Below are positions 1-8,200 of a stretch of 8,520 bases of DNA, one piece after another. A program made the position numbers and the translations under genes. The stretch is taken from assembly GCA_010021145.1 (NCBI GenBank), contig RGRP01000028.1, positions 1 through 8,520 on the forward strand. The letters are read 5' to 3'. The stretch comes from Candidatus Fonsibacter lacus (GTDB taxonomy: Bacteria; Pseudomonadota; Alphaproteobacteria; Pelagibacterales; Pelagibacteraceae). Under the pieces are notes generated by a model. It did not search any database. It was not told the origin of the DNA and saw nothing but the letters and a program-made list of their open reading frames with translations. The stretch's first letter is position 1. The number at the start of each line of letters is the position of its first letter.

Positions 1-240
1 TCTACTGTAGAAGCAATCAAAAAAGGCAGAATAGAAATTAAATGCGATAAAGATGGAAATTTAGGTTTATCAATTGGCAAAGTAAAATTTTCTGACAAAG
101 AGTTATCCGAAAATTTTAAAAGTGTTTATGAAGTTGTTTCAAAAGAAAAACCAGCTGGCATTAAAGGAAATTTTATAAATTCAATTTACTTATCTACAAC
201 TATGGGACCTTCAGTTAAACTTCAACTTTCGAGCATATAA
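1..240 (+). CDS. rplA: Ribosomal protein L1 (uL1), 3' end only
   Basis: The frame is open from base 1 to a TAA at 238-240 and gives the last 79 residues of a protein whose family is usually about 230 residues long; the start lies upstream of the window. The C-terminal L1 signature is clear: a G-R-I-E-I-K-x-D-K strand, then I-G-K-V-K-F, a helix with L-x-E-N-F, and the closing K-P-A-G-I-K-G-x-F, then L-S-T-T-M-G-P. In the family this part completes the rRNA-binding domain I. L1 binds 23S rRNA at the mobile L1 stalk next to the E site and helps release deacylated tRNA; in well-studied bacteria it also represses its own rplK-rplA mRNA. Position directly before rplJ matches the conserved rplKAJL-rpoBC order. 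No frameshift or internal stop is seen in the visible part. Confidence 0.96.
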   Translation, partial: STVEAIKKGRIEIKCDKDGNLGLSIGKVKFSDKELSENFKSVYEVVSKEKPAGIKGNFINSIYLSTTMGPSVKLQLSSI

Positions 241-242
241 TG
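238..242 (+). promoter_or_regulatory. Overlapping stop/start (TAATG) joining rplA to rplJ
   Basis: The TAA stop of rplA and the ATG of rplJ share base 240. Only a weak GAG (231-233, six bases before the ATG) resembles a Shine-Dalgarno sequence. This layout is typical of translational coupling, in which the ribosome ending L1 restarts on L10. It also means there is no untranslated leader between the two genes. The overlap is seen directly; coupling is inferred. Confidence 0.75.
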
Positions 243-749
243 AATAGAGATCAAAAAACTACATATGTAAATGATTTAAAATCCGTTATTGCAGCTAATG
301 AAGGAATTCTAGTTTATCATTACGAAGGTATTACTGTTAAAGACTTAGAAAGTCTTCGTGCAAAAATGAGAGAAAGCGGAGCTTTTTTAAAAATAACTAA
401 AAATAGAATTACAAAAATTGCTCTTAAAGGATCAAAGGCCGAAAAGTTAGAAAAATTTTTTAAAGGGCCAACTGCAATTGCCTGTTCTAAAGATCCAATT
501 ACTCTCGCAAAGACATTAGTTAATTTTTCTAAAAGTAATGAAAAGTTAAAAATTCTTGGCGGTCTAATGGATGAGAAGATTTTAGAACCGTCAGATGTTG
601 CTCATATAGCAACTTTGCCTACATTAAATGAAGCAAGAGCTAAAATTGTAGGTATTTTAACTGCTCCAGCTCAAAAAATTGTAAGTATTTTGCTTGCACC
701 AAGCGCAAAAATAGTTAATTTGATGCACGCTAAAAATTTAAAAAATTAA
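240..749 (+). CDS. rplJ: Ribosomal protein L10 (uL10), stalk base
   Basis: A complete 169-residue protein, close to the usual 165-175 of bacterial L10. It starts M-N-R-D-Q-K and has the conserved early region around residues 22-45 (I-L-V-Y-H-Y-E-G-I-T-V-K-D-L, then L-R-A-K-M-R) and the K-N-R motif near residue 55, which belong to the N-terminal domain that contacts 23S rRNA with L11 at the stalk base. Residues 131-163 form the C-terminal helix that, in the family, carries the L7/L12 dimers; here it is three 11-residue repeats. The ATG at 240 is chosen because the protein aligns from its first residue with L10 proteins and because it overlaps the rplA stop. L10 is a translational autoregulator in E. 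coli, acting on a leader before rplJ; no room for that leader exists here. rplL follows after 19 bases. Confidence 0.97.
   Translation: MNRDQKTTYVNDLKSVIAANEGILVYHYEGITVKDLESLRAKMRESGAFLKITKNRITKIALKGSKAEKLEKFFKGPTAIACSKDPITLAKTLVNFSKSNEKLKILGGLMDEKILEPSDVAHIATLPTLNEARAKIVGILTAPAQKIVSILLAPSAKIVNLMHAKNLKN
630..728 (+). repeat. Three 11-residue repeats in the L10 C-terminal helix
   Basis: Residues 131-141, 142-152 and 153-163 of L10 align without gaps: E-A-R-A-K-I-V-G-I-L-T, A-P-A-Q-K-I-V-S-I-L-L and A-P-S-A-K-I-V-N-L-M-H. Each has Lys-Ile-Val at positions 5-7 and two hydrophobic residues at positions 9-10. In known L10 structures this helix is built of segments that each bind one L7/L12 dimer. 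The repeat is at protein level; the codons have diverged, so this is not a recent DNA duplication. Confidence 0.7.
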
Positions 750-756
750 ACCCACT

Positions 757-760
757 AGGA
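757..760 (+). promoter_or_regulatory. Shine-Dalgarno site of rplL
   Basis: AGGA lies eight bases before the rplL ATG at 769, good spacing for a ribosome binding site. It is the clearest Shine-Dalgarno match before any gene start in the window and supports ATG 769 as the rplL start. It would allow independent and stronger initiation on rplL, in keeping with the several-fold excess of L7/L12 over L10 in ribosomes. Confidence 0.7.
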
Positions 761-768
761 TATTCAAA

Positions 769-1146
769 ATGCCAGACTTAAATAAAATTGTAGAAGAATT
801 ATCAAAATTAACTGTTGTTGAAGCAGCTGAACTTTCAAAAACTTTAGAAGAAAAATGGGGAGTGTCAGCAGCAGCACCCGTTGCAGCAGCAGCACCAGCA
901 GCAGCAGCAGGCGGAGCAGCGGCAGGTGAAGAAAAAAATGATTTTATAGTTAATCTTGTATCATCTGGAGATAACAAGATTGGAGTAATTAAAGAAGTAC
1001 GAGCGTTCACTGGTTTAGGTTTAAAAGAAGCTAAAGATTTAGTTGAAGGTGCACCAAAACAACTTAAAGCTGGCGTTAGCAAAAAAGATGCTGACGATGT
1101 TAAAAAGAAACTAGAAGCAGTTGGCGCAAAAGTAGAACTTAAGTAA
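769..1146 (+). CDS. rplL: Ribosomal protein L7/L12 (bL12)
   Basis: A complete 125-residue protein, the normal size for the family. Residues 1-33 form the N-terminal dimerisation and L10-binding domain (conserved E-A-A-E-L-S-K and E-E-K-W-G-V). Residues 34-53 are a flexible Ala/Gly/Pro hinge. Residues from about 55 form the globular C-terminal domain that contacts EF-Tu, EF-G and other translation GTPases: F-I-V-N-L, K-I-G-V-I-K-E-V-R, then G-L-G-L-K-E-A-K-D-L-V-E-G-A-P, with the lysines of the known factor-binding surface present, and the ending G-A-K-V-E-L-K. The start has a good AGGA eight bases upstream. It sits between rplJ and rpoB, as in most bacteria. L7/L12 is the only ribosomal protein present in multiple copies per ribosome. 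No defects are seen. Confidence 0.98.
   Translation: MPDLNKIVEELSKLTVVEAAELSKTLEEKWGVSAAAPVAAAAPAAAAGGAAAGEEKNDFIVNLVSSGDNKIGVIKEVRAFTGLGLKEAKDLVEGAPKQLKAGVSKKDADDVKKKLEAVGAKVELK
868..927 (+). repeat. Alanine-rich hinge of L7/L12 built from GCA codons
   Basis: Residues 34-53 are Ala, Gly, Pro and one Val; 13 of the 14 alanine codons are GCA and one is GCG, in runs of three, four and four GCA. This makes a local GC-rich trinucleotide tract inside AT-rich DNA. The hinge tolerates length change in this family, so the tract may vary by slippage between strains. The codon counts are read directly; slippage is inferred. Confidence 0.8.
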
Positions 1147-1163
1147 ATTTAAAATTTTTTTAG

Positions 1164-1187
1164 AACCGGATAATAAAATATTCGGTT
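1164..1187 (+). promoter_or_regulatory. Hairpin in the rplL-rpoB spacer
   Basis: AACCGGATA (1164-1172) pairs with TATTCGGTT (1179-1187), a 9-bp stem with one G-U pair and a six-base loop (1173-1178). It ends eight bases before the rpoB ATG. No T run follows it; the seven-T run (1155-1161) precedes it, so it does not look like an intrinsic terminator on the + strand. In E. coli the same spacer holds an attenuator and an RNase III site; this hairpin could be a processing, stability or rpoB translation-control element. The pairing is seen; the role is unknown. Confidence 0.5.
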
Positions 1188-1195
1188 AATAAACT

Positions 1196-4100
1196 ATGTT
1201 GTTATCTTTTACAGATAAGAAAAAAGTTAGAAAAAGTTTTGGTAAATTAGAAAATATACTTAATATTCCCGATTTAATTGAAGTCCAAGTTAATTCTTAT
1301 AAAAATTTTTTAGAGGCAAACACAGAACATAAAATTGATTCTGGAATTACAAAAGTTTTTAAAGATATTTTTCCGATTGAAGAATTTTCTGGTTTAGCAA
1401 CTATTGAGTATATTTCATATAGATTTGAAAAACCAAAATACACAGTTGAAGAGTGTCATCAAAGAGGTCTAACATATTCAGCCGCATTAAAAGCAACACT
1501 TAGATTAGTTGCTTACGACATCAATGAAGAAAAACAAACTAAACAAGTTTTATCAGCCAAAGAACAAGAAGTTTATATGAGCGATATTCCTCTAATGACT
1601 CCAAGAGGAACATTTGTTGTAAATGGAATTGAAAGAGTCTGCGTAAATCAAATGCATAGAAGCCCTGGAGTGTTCTTTGATCATGATAAAGGAAAAACAC
1701 ATGCCAGTGGAAAATTATTGTTTAGTTGTAGAGTTATTCCATACAGAGGATCCTGGTTAGATTTTGAATACGATACAAAAGATATTTTAAACTTTAGAAT
1801 TGATAGAAAAAGAAAATTACCAGTAACTACTTTATTAATGGCTCTGGGTTTTAACAGAGATGATATTTTAAATCTTTTTTATGAAAATATTAGATTTGAT
1901 TTAACTTCAGAAGATGAATGGAAAACAAAATTCACTCCAGAAAATTTCAAAAATTTCAAATTAAAAAATGATTTAATTAACGCCGAAACTAAAAAAGTTG
2001 TCATAAAAAAAGATACAAAAGTTCTTTATCCAATGGCTTTAAAATTAAAGAAAGAAGGACTTAATAATTATTTAGTTAAAACAGCAGATTTATTTGGAAA
2101 ATATTTAGCAAATGACATTATCAATGAAAAAACAGGGGAAGTGATTGCTGAGTCCGGAGACGAAGTAACTAACGACCTAATTACTAAACTTACAGATCTG
2201 AAGATAAAAAGCCTTTATTTGTTAGATATTGACGGCGTTAATAGAGGTCCATTTTTAAGAAATACTCTAACTGTAGATAAAAATCTTAACCAAGATGAAG
2301 CTAGTATGGATATCTATAGAGTTTTAAGACCAGGTGAGCCTCCAACCATTGAAACTGCTAAAAATTTATTTGGAAATCTATTTTTTAATCACACAAGGTA
2401 TGATCTGTCAGAAACAGGTCGAGTAAAAATGAATGCAAGAATGGATCTAGATTGTGATCCAAAATTAACTGTTCTTAGAAAAGAGGATATTGTTGAAATC
2501 GTAAGACATATGTTGAACCTTAAAGATGGAAAAGGTGAAGTAGATGATATTGATCATCTTGGAAATCGAAGACTTAGATCGGTCGGTGAACTCGTAGAAA
2601 ATCAATTTAGAATTGGACTAATAAGAATGGAAAGAGCTATTAAAGAAAAAATGGCTTCAGTCGAAATTGATTCAGTGATGCCACAGGATTTAATAAATGC
2701 AAAACCAATTGCTGCCTGTCTTAAAGAGTTTTTTGGAACTTCTCCATTATCTCAATTTATGGATCAAACAAATCCACTTGCTGAAATTACACATAAAAGA
2801 AGAGTATCAGCCCTTGGACCTGGAGGATTAAATAGAGAACGAGCTGGATTTGAAGTTCGAGACGTTCATCCGACTCATTATGGAAGAATTTGTCCCATTG
2901 AAACACCAGAGGGGCCAAATATTGGTTTGATTAATAGTTTAGCGACTTATTCAAGAATTAATAAATATGGCTTTATCGAAAGTCCTTATAGAAAAGTTGT
3001 TAATGGTAAAGTAACAAAAGAGATTCATTATTTATCTGCAATGGAAGAAGGTAAATATACAATTGCTCAGGCAAACTCTCCGTTAAATAAAGATAATACA
3101 TTTGTTGATGATTTAGTGTCGTGCAGAAAATCTTTAGGATTTGAATTGGCAAAACCTGAGAATGTTGATTTTATGGACGTTTCACCAAAACAAGTCGTAT
3201 CAGTTGCGGCCGCTTTAATTCCTTTCTTAGAAAATGATGATGCTAATAGAGCATTGATGGGATCAAATATGATGAGGCAAGCAGTTCCATTAATTAAAAA
3301 TGAATCTCCATTAGTTGGAACAGGAATAGAAAAAGATGTTGCTGTAGACTCAGGAGCAACTTTAGTTGCAAAACGAGATGGTATTGTTGATAAAATTGAT
3401 GGAAAAAGAATTGTAGTTAGAGTCACTAGCGAAAAAGATCTTACAAAATCTGGTGTTGACATTTATAACTTAAGTAAATTTCAAAGATCTAATCAGAACA
3501 CTTGCATCAATCAAAGACCCTTAGTTAAAGTTGGTGATAAAATTAGAAAAGGTGACGTTATTGCAGATGGCCCTTCAACACAATTTGGTGAATTAGCTTT
3601 AGGTAAAAATGTGATGGTAGCATTCATGCCTTGGCGTGGCTACAACTTTGAGGACTCCATATTAATTTCAGAAAGATGCGTAACAGATGACGTATTTACT
3701 TCAATTCATATTGAAGAATATAGCGTTATGGCTAGAGATACAAAACTAGGTCCTGAAGAGATTACAAGAGATATTCCTAATACAGCTGAGGAAAATCTTA
3801 TTAATTTAGATGAGTCTGGAGTTGTTTATGTTGGAGCAGAGGTTAAACCAGGGGACATATTAGTTGGAAAAGTAACTCCTAAAGGAGATTCACCAGTTAA
3901 TGCAGAAGAAAAGTTATTAAGAGCAATTTTTGGAGAAAAGGCAATTGACGTAAGAGATACTTCTTTAAAAATGCCTTCCGGAACAAATGGTGTTGTAGTT
4001 GAAGTTAGAGTATTTAATAGACACGGTATTGAAAAAGACGAAAGAGCAATTTCTATTGAAAGAGCTGAAATTGAGTCAGTTCAAAATGATAAAAATGCTG

Positions 4101-5278
4101 AAGAAGAAATATTAGAATCTAACATTAAAGCCCGAGTAAAAAGCACCTTAGTTTCTGCTAAACTTGATGAAGATTTTAAATCTTTAAAAAAAGGTACAGT
4201 TTTATCAGAAGATAATTTATCTGAATTATCAGCAAATGAATTGTTCAAATTAATTATCGAAGATAAAAAAATTCAATCTAATTTAGCAATTTTAAAAGAA
4301 CAATTTGTAAAAGCAAAAAAAGATATTCAAACTCGATTTGAAGATCAGGTTGATAAAATTCAAAAAGGAGATGAGTTATTACCTGGTGTAATGAAGATGG
4401 TTAAAGTTTTTGTAGCGATGAAAAGAAAACTTCAGGCTGGAGATAAAATGGCTGGAAGGCATGGTAACAAAGGAGTTATAAGTCGAATTGTTCCTGCCGA
4501 AGATATGCCTTATATGAAGGATGGCAGACCTGTTGATATAGTTTTAAATCCACTTGGAGTTCCAAGCCGTATGAACGTAGGGCAAATTTTAGAAACTCAT
4601 TTAGGATGGGCTTGTTCTGAAATGGGCGAGAAAATAAAAAAATTAATAGAAGATGTTCAAAAAAATTCATCTAAAAAAGAAGAATTAAAAAGTTATTTAG
4701 GAAAAATTTATAAAGGCGATGTAGCTGATGAGATTAAAAATTTATCTGATTTAGAACTTGGAGAATTAAGTCATAACCTATCTAGCGGAGTTCCTATCGC
4801 AACTCCAGTTTTTGATGGTGCAAGTGTAAAAGATGTTACTGAGATGCTAAAATTTTGTGGATTACCAGAATCAGGTCAAACTGATTTATATGATGGCAGA
4901 ACAGGTGAAAAAATTGATCGTCAGGTTACAGTTGGGATTATTTACATGTTGAAATTAGCTCATATGGTTGATGATAAAATTCATGCTCGTTCTACCGGTC
5001 CATACAGCTTAGTAACTCAACAACCATTAGGAGGAAAAGCTCAATTTGGTGGGCAAAGATTTGGAGAAATGGAAGTATGGGCGCTAGAAGCTTATGGTGC
5101 CGCTTACACTCTGCAAGAAATTTTAACAATTAAATCAGACGATGTAGCTGGAAGAACAAAAGTTTATGAAACTATAGTTAAAGGCGATGATGATTTTGAG
5201 TCAGGAGTACCAGAGTCGTTTAACGTATTAATTAAAGAGATTAGATCTTTAGGTTTAAATATTGAATTAACAAACTAG
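1196..5278 (+). CDS. rpoB: DNA-directed RNA polymerase subunit beta
   Basis: A complete 1360-residue beta subunit, close to the usual alphaproteobacterial length. In order: the N-terminal protrusion and lobe (R-K-S-F-G-K near residue 13); a lineage insertion corresponding to SI1 at roughly 235-355; the rifampicin/fork region (S-Q-F-M-D-Q at 519-524, H533, S538, then A-L-G-P-G-G-L and E-T-P-E-G-P-N-I-G-L); F-M-P-W-R-G-Y-N-F-E-D-S near 815; the flap (G-K-V-T-P-K-G near 891-897); a charged SI2-like insertion at about 945-1055; the active-site G-D-K-M-A-G-R-H-G-N-K-G at 1082-1093 with the two conserved lysines K1084 and K1092; H1263 in D-D-K-I-H-A-R-S; and the C-terminal clamp ending near the conserved K-E-I-R-S-L-G-L-N-I-E-L. 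Together with RpoC it forms the catalytic core. ATG 1196 matches family N-termini; no Shine-Dalgarno sequence is seen. Rifampicin-contact residues D523, H533 and S538 are the sensitive type. Stop is TAG. Confidence 0.99.
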   Translation: MLLSFTDKKKVRKSFGKLENILNIPDLIEVQVNSYKNFLEANTEHKIDSGITKVFKDIFPIEEFSGLATIEYISYRFEKPKYTVEECHQRGLTYSAALKATLRLVAYDINEEKQTKQVLSAKEQEVYMSDIPLMTPRGTFVVNGIERVCVNQMHRSPGVFFDHDKGKTHASGKLLFSCRVIPYRGSWLDFEYDTKDILNFRIDRKRKLPVTTLLMALGFNRDDILNLFYENIRFDLTSEDEWKTKFTPENFKNFKLKNDLINAETKKVVIKKDTKVLYPMALKLKKEGLNNYLVKTADLFGKYLANDIINEKTGEVIAESGDEVTNDLITKLTDLKIKSLYLLDIDGVNRGPFLRNTLTVDKNLNQDEASMDIYRVLRPGEPPTIETAKNLFGNLFFNHTRYDLSETGRVKMNARMDLDCDPKLTVLRKEDIVEIVRHMLNLKDGKGEVDDIDHLGNRRLRSVGELVENQFRIGLIRMERAIKEKMASVEIDSVMPQDLINAKPIAACLKEFFGTSPLSQFMDQTNPLAEITHKRRVSALGPGGLNRERAGFEVRDVHPTHYGRICPIETPEGPNIGLINSLATYSRINKYGFIESPYRKVVNGKVTKEIHYLSAMEEGKYTIAQANSPLNKDNTFVDDLVSCRKSLGFELAKPENVDFMDVSPKQVVSVAAALIPFLENDDANRALMGSNMMRQAVPLIKNESPLVGTGIEKDVAVDSGATLVAKRDGIVDKIDGKRIVVRVTSEKDLTKSGVDIYNLSKFQRSNQNTCINQRPLVKVGDKIRKGDVIADGPSTQFGELALGKNVMVAFMPWRGYNFEDSILISERCVTDDVFTSIHIEEYSVMARDTKLGPEEITRDIPNTAEENLINLDESGVVYVGAEVKPGDILVGKVTPKGDSPVNAEEKLLRAIFGEKAIDVRDTSLKMPSGTNGVVVEVRVFNRHGIEKDERAISIERAEIESVQNDKNAEEEILESNIKARVKSTLVSAKLDEDFKSLKKGTVLSEDNLSELSANELFKLIIEDKKIQSNLAILKEQFVKAKKDIQTRFEDQVDKIQKGDELLPGVMKMVKVFVAMKRKLQAGDKMAGRHGNKGVISRIVPAEDMPYMKDGRPVDIVLNPLGVPSRMNVGQILETHLGWACSEMGEKIKKLIEDVQKNSSKKEELKSYLGKIYKGDVADEIKNLSDLELGELSHNLSSGVPIATPVFDGASVKDVTEMLKFCGLPESGQTDLYDGRTGEKIDRQVTVGIIYMLKLAHMVDDKIHARSTGPYSLVTQQPLGGKAQFGGQRFGEMEVWALEAYGAAYTLQEILTIKSDDVAGRTKVYETIVKGDDDFESGVPESFNVLIKEIRSLGLNIELTN

Positions 5279-5282
5279 AATT

Positions 5283-8200
5283 ATGAGTAAGGAATTAACA
5301 AATTTATTTAAAAAAAATATCAATAAAGATAATTTTAATAATATTAAAATTTCTTTAGCTAGTCCTGAAAAAATAAAATCTTGGTCATTTGGTGAAATTA
5401 AAAAACCTGAAACTATTAACTACAGAACATTTAAACCAGAAAAAGATGGCTTATTCTGTTCAAGAATATTTGGACCAGTAAAAGATTACGAATGTTTGTG
5501 CGGCAAGTACAAACGTATGAAGTTTAGGGGAATTATTTGTGAAAAGTGCGGCGTAGAAGTCACTAAGGCTAATGTAAGACGTGAGCGTATGGGTCATGTT
5601 GAATTATCAACACCCGTATCTCACATTTGGTTTTTAAAATCACTACCTAGCCGTATTGCTTTGGCAATGGATATGAAACTTAAAGATCTTGAAAAAGTTT
5701 TGTATTTTGAAAATTTTATAATTATTGAACCCGGACTAACTGAATTTAAAAAAAATCAATTAATTACTGAAGAAGAGCTTCAGAAGGCTCAAGAAAAATA
5801 TGGTGAAGATCAGTTTTCTGCTGGTATTGGAGCCGAAGCCATTAGAGAAGTGTTATCTTCTATCGACTTACCTGTTGAAAGAGAAAGATTAAGAGAATTA
5901 TTAAAAAATACTACTTCTAAAGTTGCAGAAGAAAGAACTATTAAAAGATTAAAATTAATTGAAAATTTTATTAATTCTGGAAACAAACCAGAGTGGATGA
6001 TTTTAACTGTTATTCCAGTAATACCACCTGAGCTAAGACCCCTTGTCCCATTAGATGGCGGAAGGTTTGCAACATCGGACCTTAACGATCTATACAGAAG
6101 AGTCATTAACAGAAATAACCGTTTAAAAAGATTAATGGAGTTAAGAGCTCCAGATATTATTGTCAGAAATGAAAAACGTATGTTGCAAGAAGCGGTTGAT
6201 GCTTTATTTGACAACGGTAGAAGAGGAAGAGTCATTACAGGAACTGGAAAAAGACCTCTTAAATCCTTAGCCGATATGCTTAAAGGAAAACAAGGACGTT
6301 TTAGACAAAATTTATTAGGAAAACGAGTAGATTATTCTGGAAGATCTGTAATTGTTGTAGGCCCGGAACTAAAACTTCATCAATGTGGTCTTCCAAAGAA
6401 AATGGCACTAGAATTATTTAAACCATTTATTTATGCAAAATTAGATAAATTGGGTCTTGCTACAACAATTAAACAAGCAAAAAAAATTGTAGAAAAAGAG
6501 AAATCAGAAGTTTGGGATATTTTAGAGGAAGTTGTTAGAGAGCATCCAGTACTTCTAAATAGAGCTCCAACACTTCATAGATTAGGAATACAAGCATTCG
6601 AACCATTATTAATTGAAGGTAAAGCAATTCAATTACATCCTTTAGTAACAGCTGCTTTCAATGCTGACTTTGACGGCGACCAAATGGCAGTTCATGTTCC
6701 TTTAAGCTTGGAAGCTCAATTAGAAGCTAGAGTACTAATGATGTCTACAAATAATATTTTAAGCCCATCAAACGGAAAACCTATTATTGTTCCGTCTCAA
6801 GACATGGTTTTAGGAATTTATTACATGTCACAGTTTTTTGGAGATCAAGACACTAAACCAGTTGGTTATTTTTTAAATTTAGATGAAATTGCACAAGGAC
6901 TTGAGAATAAATCTATAAATATCCATTCTAAAATTGTATCTCGATTTGAAACAGTCGATGAAAAAGGTAAACAAGTTTTTAAAACATATCAAAGCAGCGT
7001 TGGTCGATTTTTACTAGCAGACATCCTTCCGAAACATCATAAAATTACATTTGATTTAGTAAATAAATTATTAACAAAAAAACAAATTTCTGAACTTATA
7101 GATATTATTTTTAGATACTGCGGCCAGAAAGAAACTGTAATTTTCTGTGACAGATTAATGAGTATTGGTTTTCTTAATGCGTTCAAAGCTGGAATATCTT
7201 TTGGAAAAGATGATTTAGTAATTCCAGAGTCAAAAGTTCAAATTATTTCGGATGCTAAAAAAATGGTTGAAGAATATGAGACCCAATACTCTGAAGGTTT
7301 AATCACAAAAGGTGAGAAATACAATAAAGTTGTAGATCAGTGGTCTAAATGTACCGATAAGATTGCAAGCGAGATGATGAAGAATATCTCTGCTTCTAAA
7401 ATTAATAAAGACGACGGTTCAATTACAACTAACTCAATATTCATGATGGCAGATTCTGGAGCTAGAGGTTCAGCAGCTCAGATGAAGCAATTAGCGGGTA
7501 TGAGAGGTTTGATGGCAAAACCATCAGGTGAAATTATCGAAACACCTATTATTTCAAACTTTAAAGAGGGTTTAACAGTATTAGAATACTTTACATCTAC
7601 CCACGGAGCACGAAAAGGACTTGCAGATACAGCTTTAAAAACTGCAAACTCTGGATATTTAACGAGAAGATTATGTGACGTTTCACAAGATGTGATTGTA
7701 AGACTTAAATTTTGCGGAACAAAAAAACATATTAATATTAGTGAAATTATTGAAGGTGGTAACATTATCGTATCTTTAACAGAAAGATCTTTAGGAAGAA
7801 TTGCTGCAAAAGATATTAAAGCTCCAAATACTGGAGATGTTATCGTTAAAGCTAAACAATTAATTGAAGAAAAACAATGTGAATTGATGGATGCAGCAGG
7901 GGTTAAATCGATTGACGTTTATTCTCCAATTACTTGTGAAGCAAAAGATGGAATTTGTTCTACTTGCTATGGAAGAGATTTGGCAAGAGGAAGATTAGTA
8001 TCAATTGGTGAGTGCGTTGGAATGATCGCAGCTCAGTCAATTGGAGAACCAGGAACACAGCTTACAATGAGAACTTTCCACGTTGGAGGAACAGCACAAA
8101 TTAAACAAGAGTCATCAATTACAGCCCCTTCAGAAGGAATATTAAAAGTTTCTAATCAAAACTTAATTGAAGATTCCAAAAAAGAATTAATCGTAATGGG

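Noticed and set aside
738..1082. A 114-codon open frame on the - strand opposite rplL.
   Set aside because: It lies almost wholly antisense to the well-conserved rplL; its Ala-rich stretch is only the reverse reading of the GCA hinge repeat, and it has no recognisable family or ribosome binding site.
1169..1174. GATAAT as the -10 box of an internal rpoB promoter.
   Set aside because: No credible -35 box lies about 17 bases upstream, and such AT-rich hexamers are common by chance in this DNA.
1147..1187. An intrinsic terminator between rplL and rpoB.
   Set aside because: The T run lies before the hairpin, the stem has few G-C pairs, and no T run follows on either strand in the direction of transcription.
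2750..2815. Possible rifampicin-resistance substitutions in RpoB.
   Set aside because: The key contact positions (Q520, D523, H533, S538, equivalent to E. coli Q513, D516, H526, S531) all hold the sensitive-type residue; the T525 difference is not a recognised resistance position by itself.
3067..3462. A 131-codon open frame on the - strand inside rpoB.
   Set aside because: It is fully antisense to conserved rpoB sequence with no protein family features; chance open frames are expected opposite a long gene with strong codon bias.
4476..4670. A 64-codon open frame on the - strand inside rpoB.
   Set aside because: Short, fully antisense to a conserved region just after the active-site motif, and without family resemblance.
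5810..6235. A 141-codon open frame on the - strand inside rpoC.
   Set aside because: It is antisense to the conserved clamp region of RpoC; its Leu/Ser-rich composition follows from reading AT-rich codons backwards.
7478..7765. A 95-codon open frame on the - strand inside rpoC.
   Set aside because: Fully antisense to the bridge-helix region of RpoC, with no independent evidence of coding.
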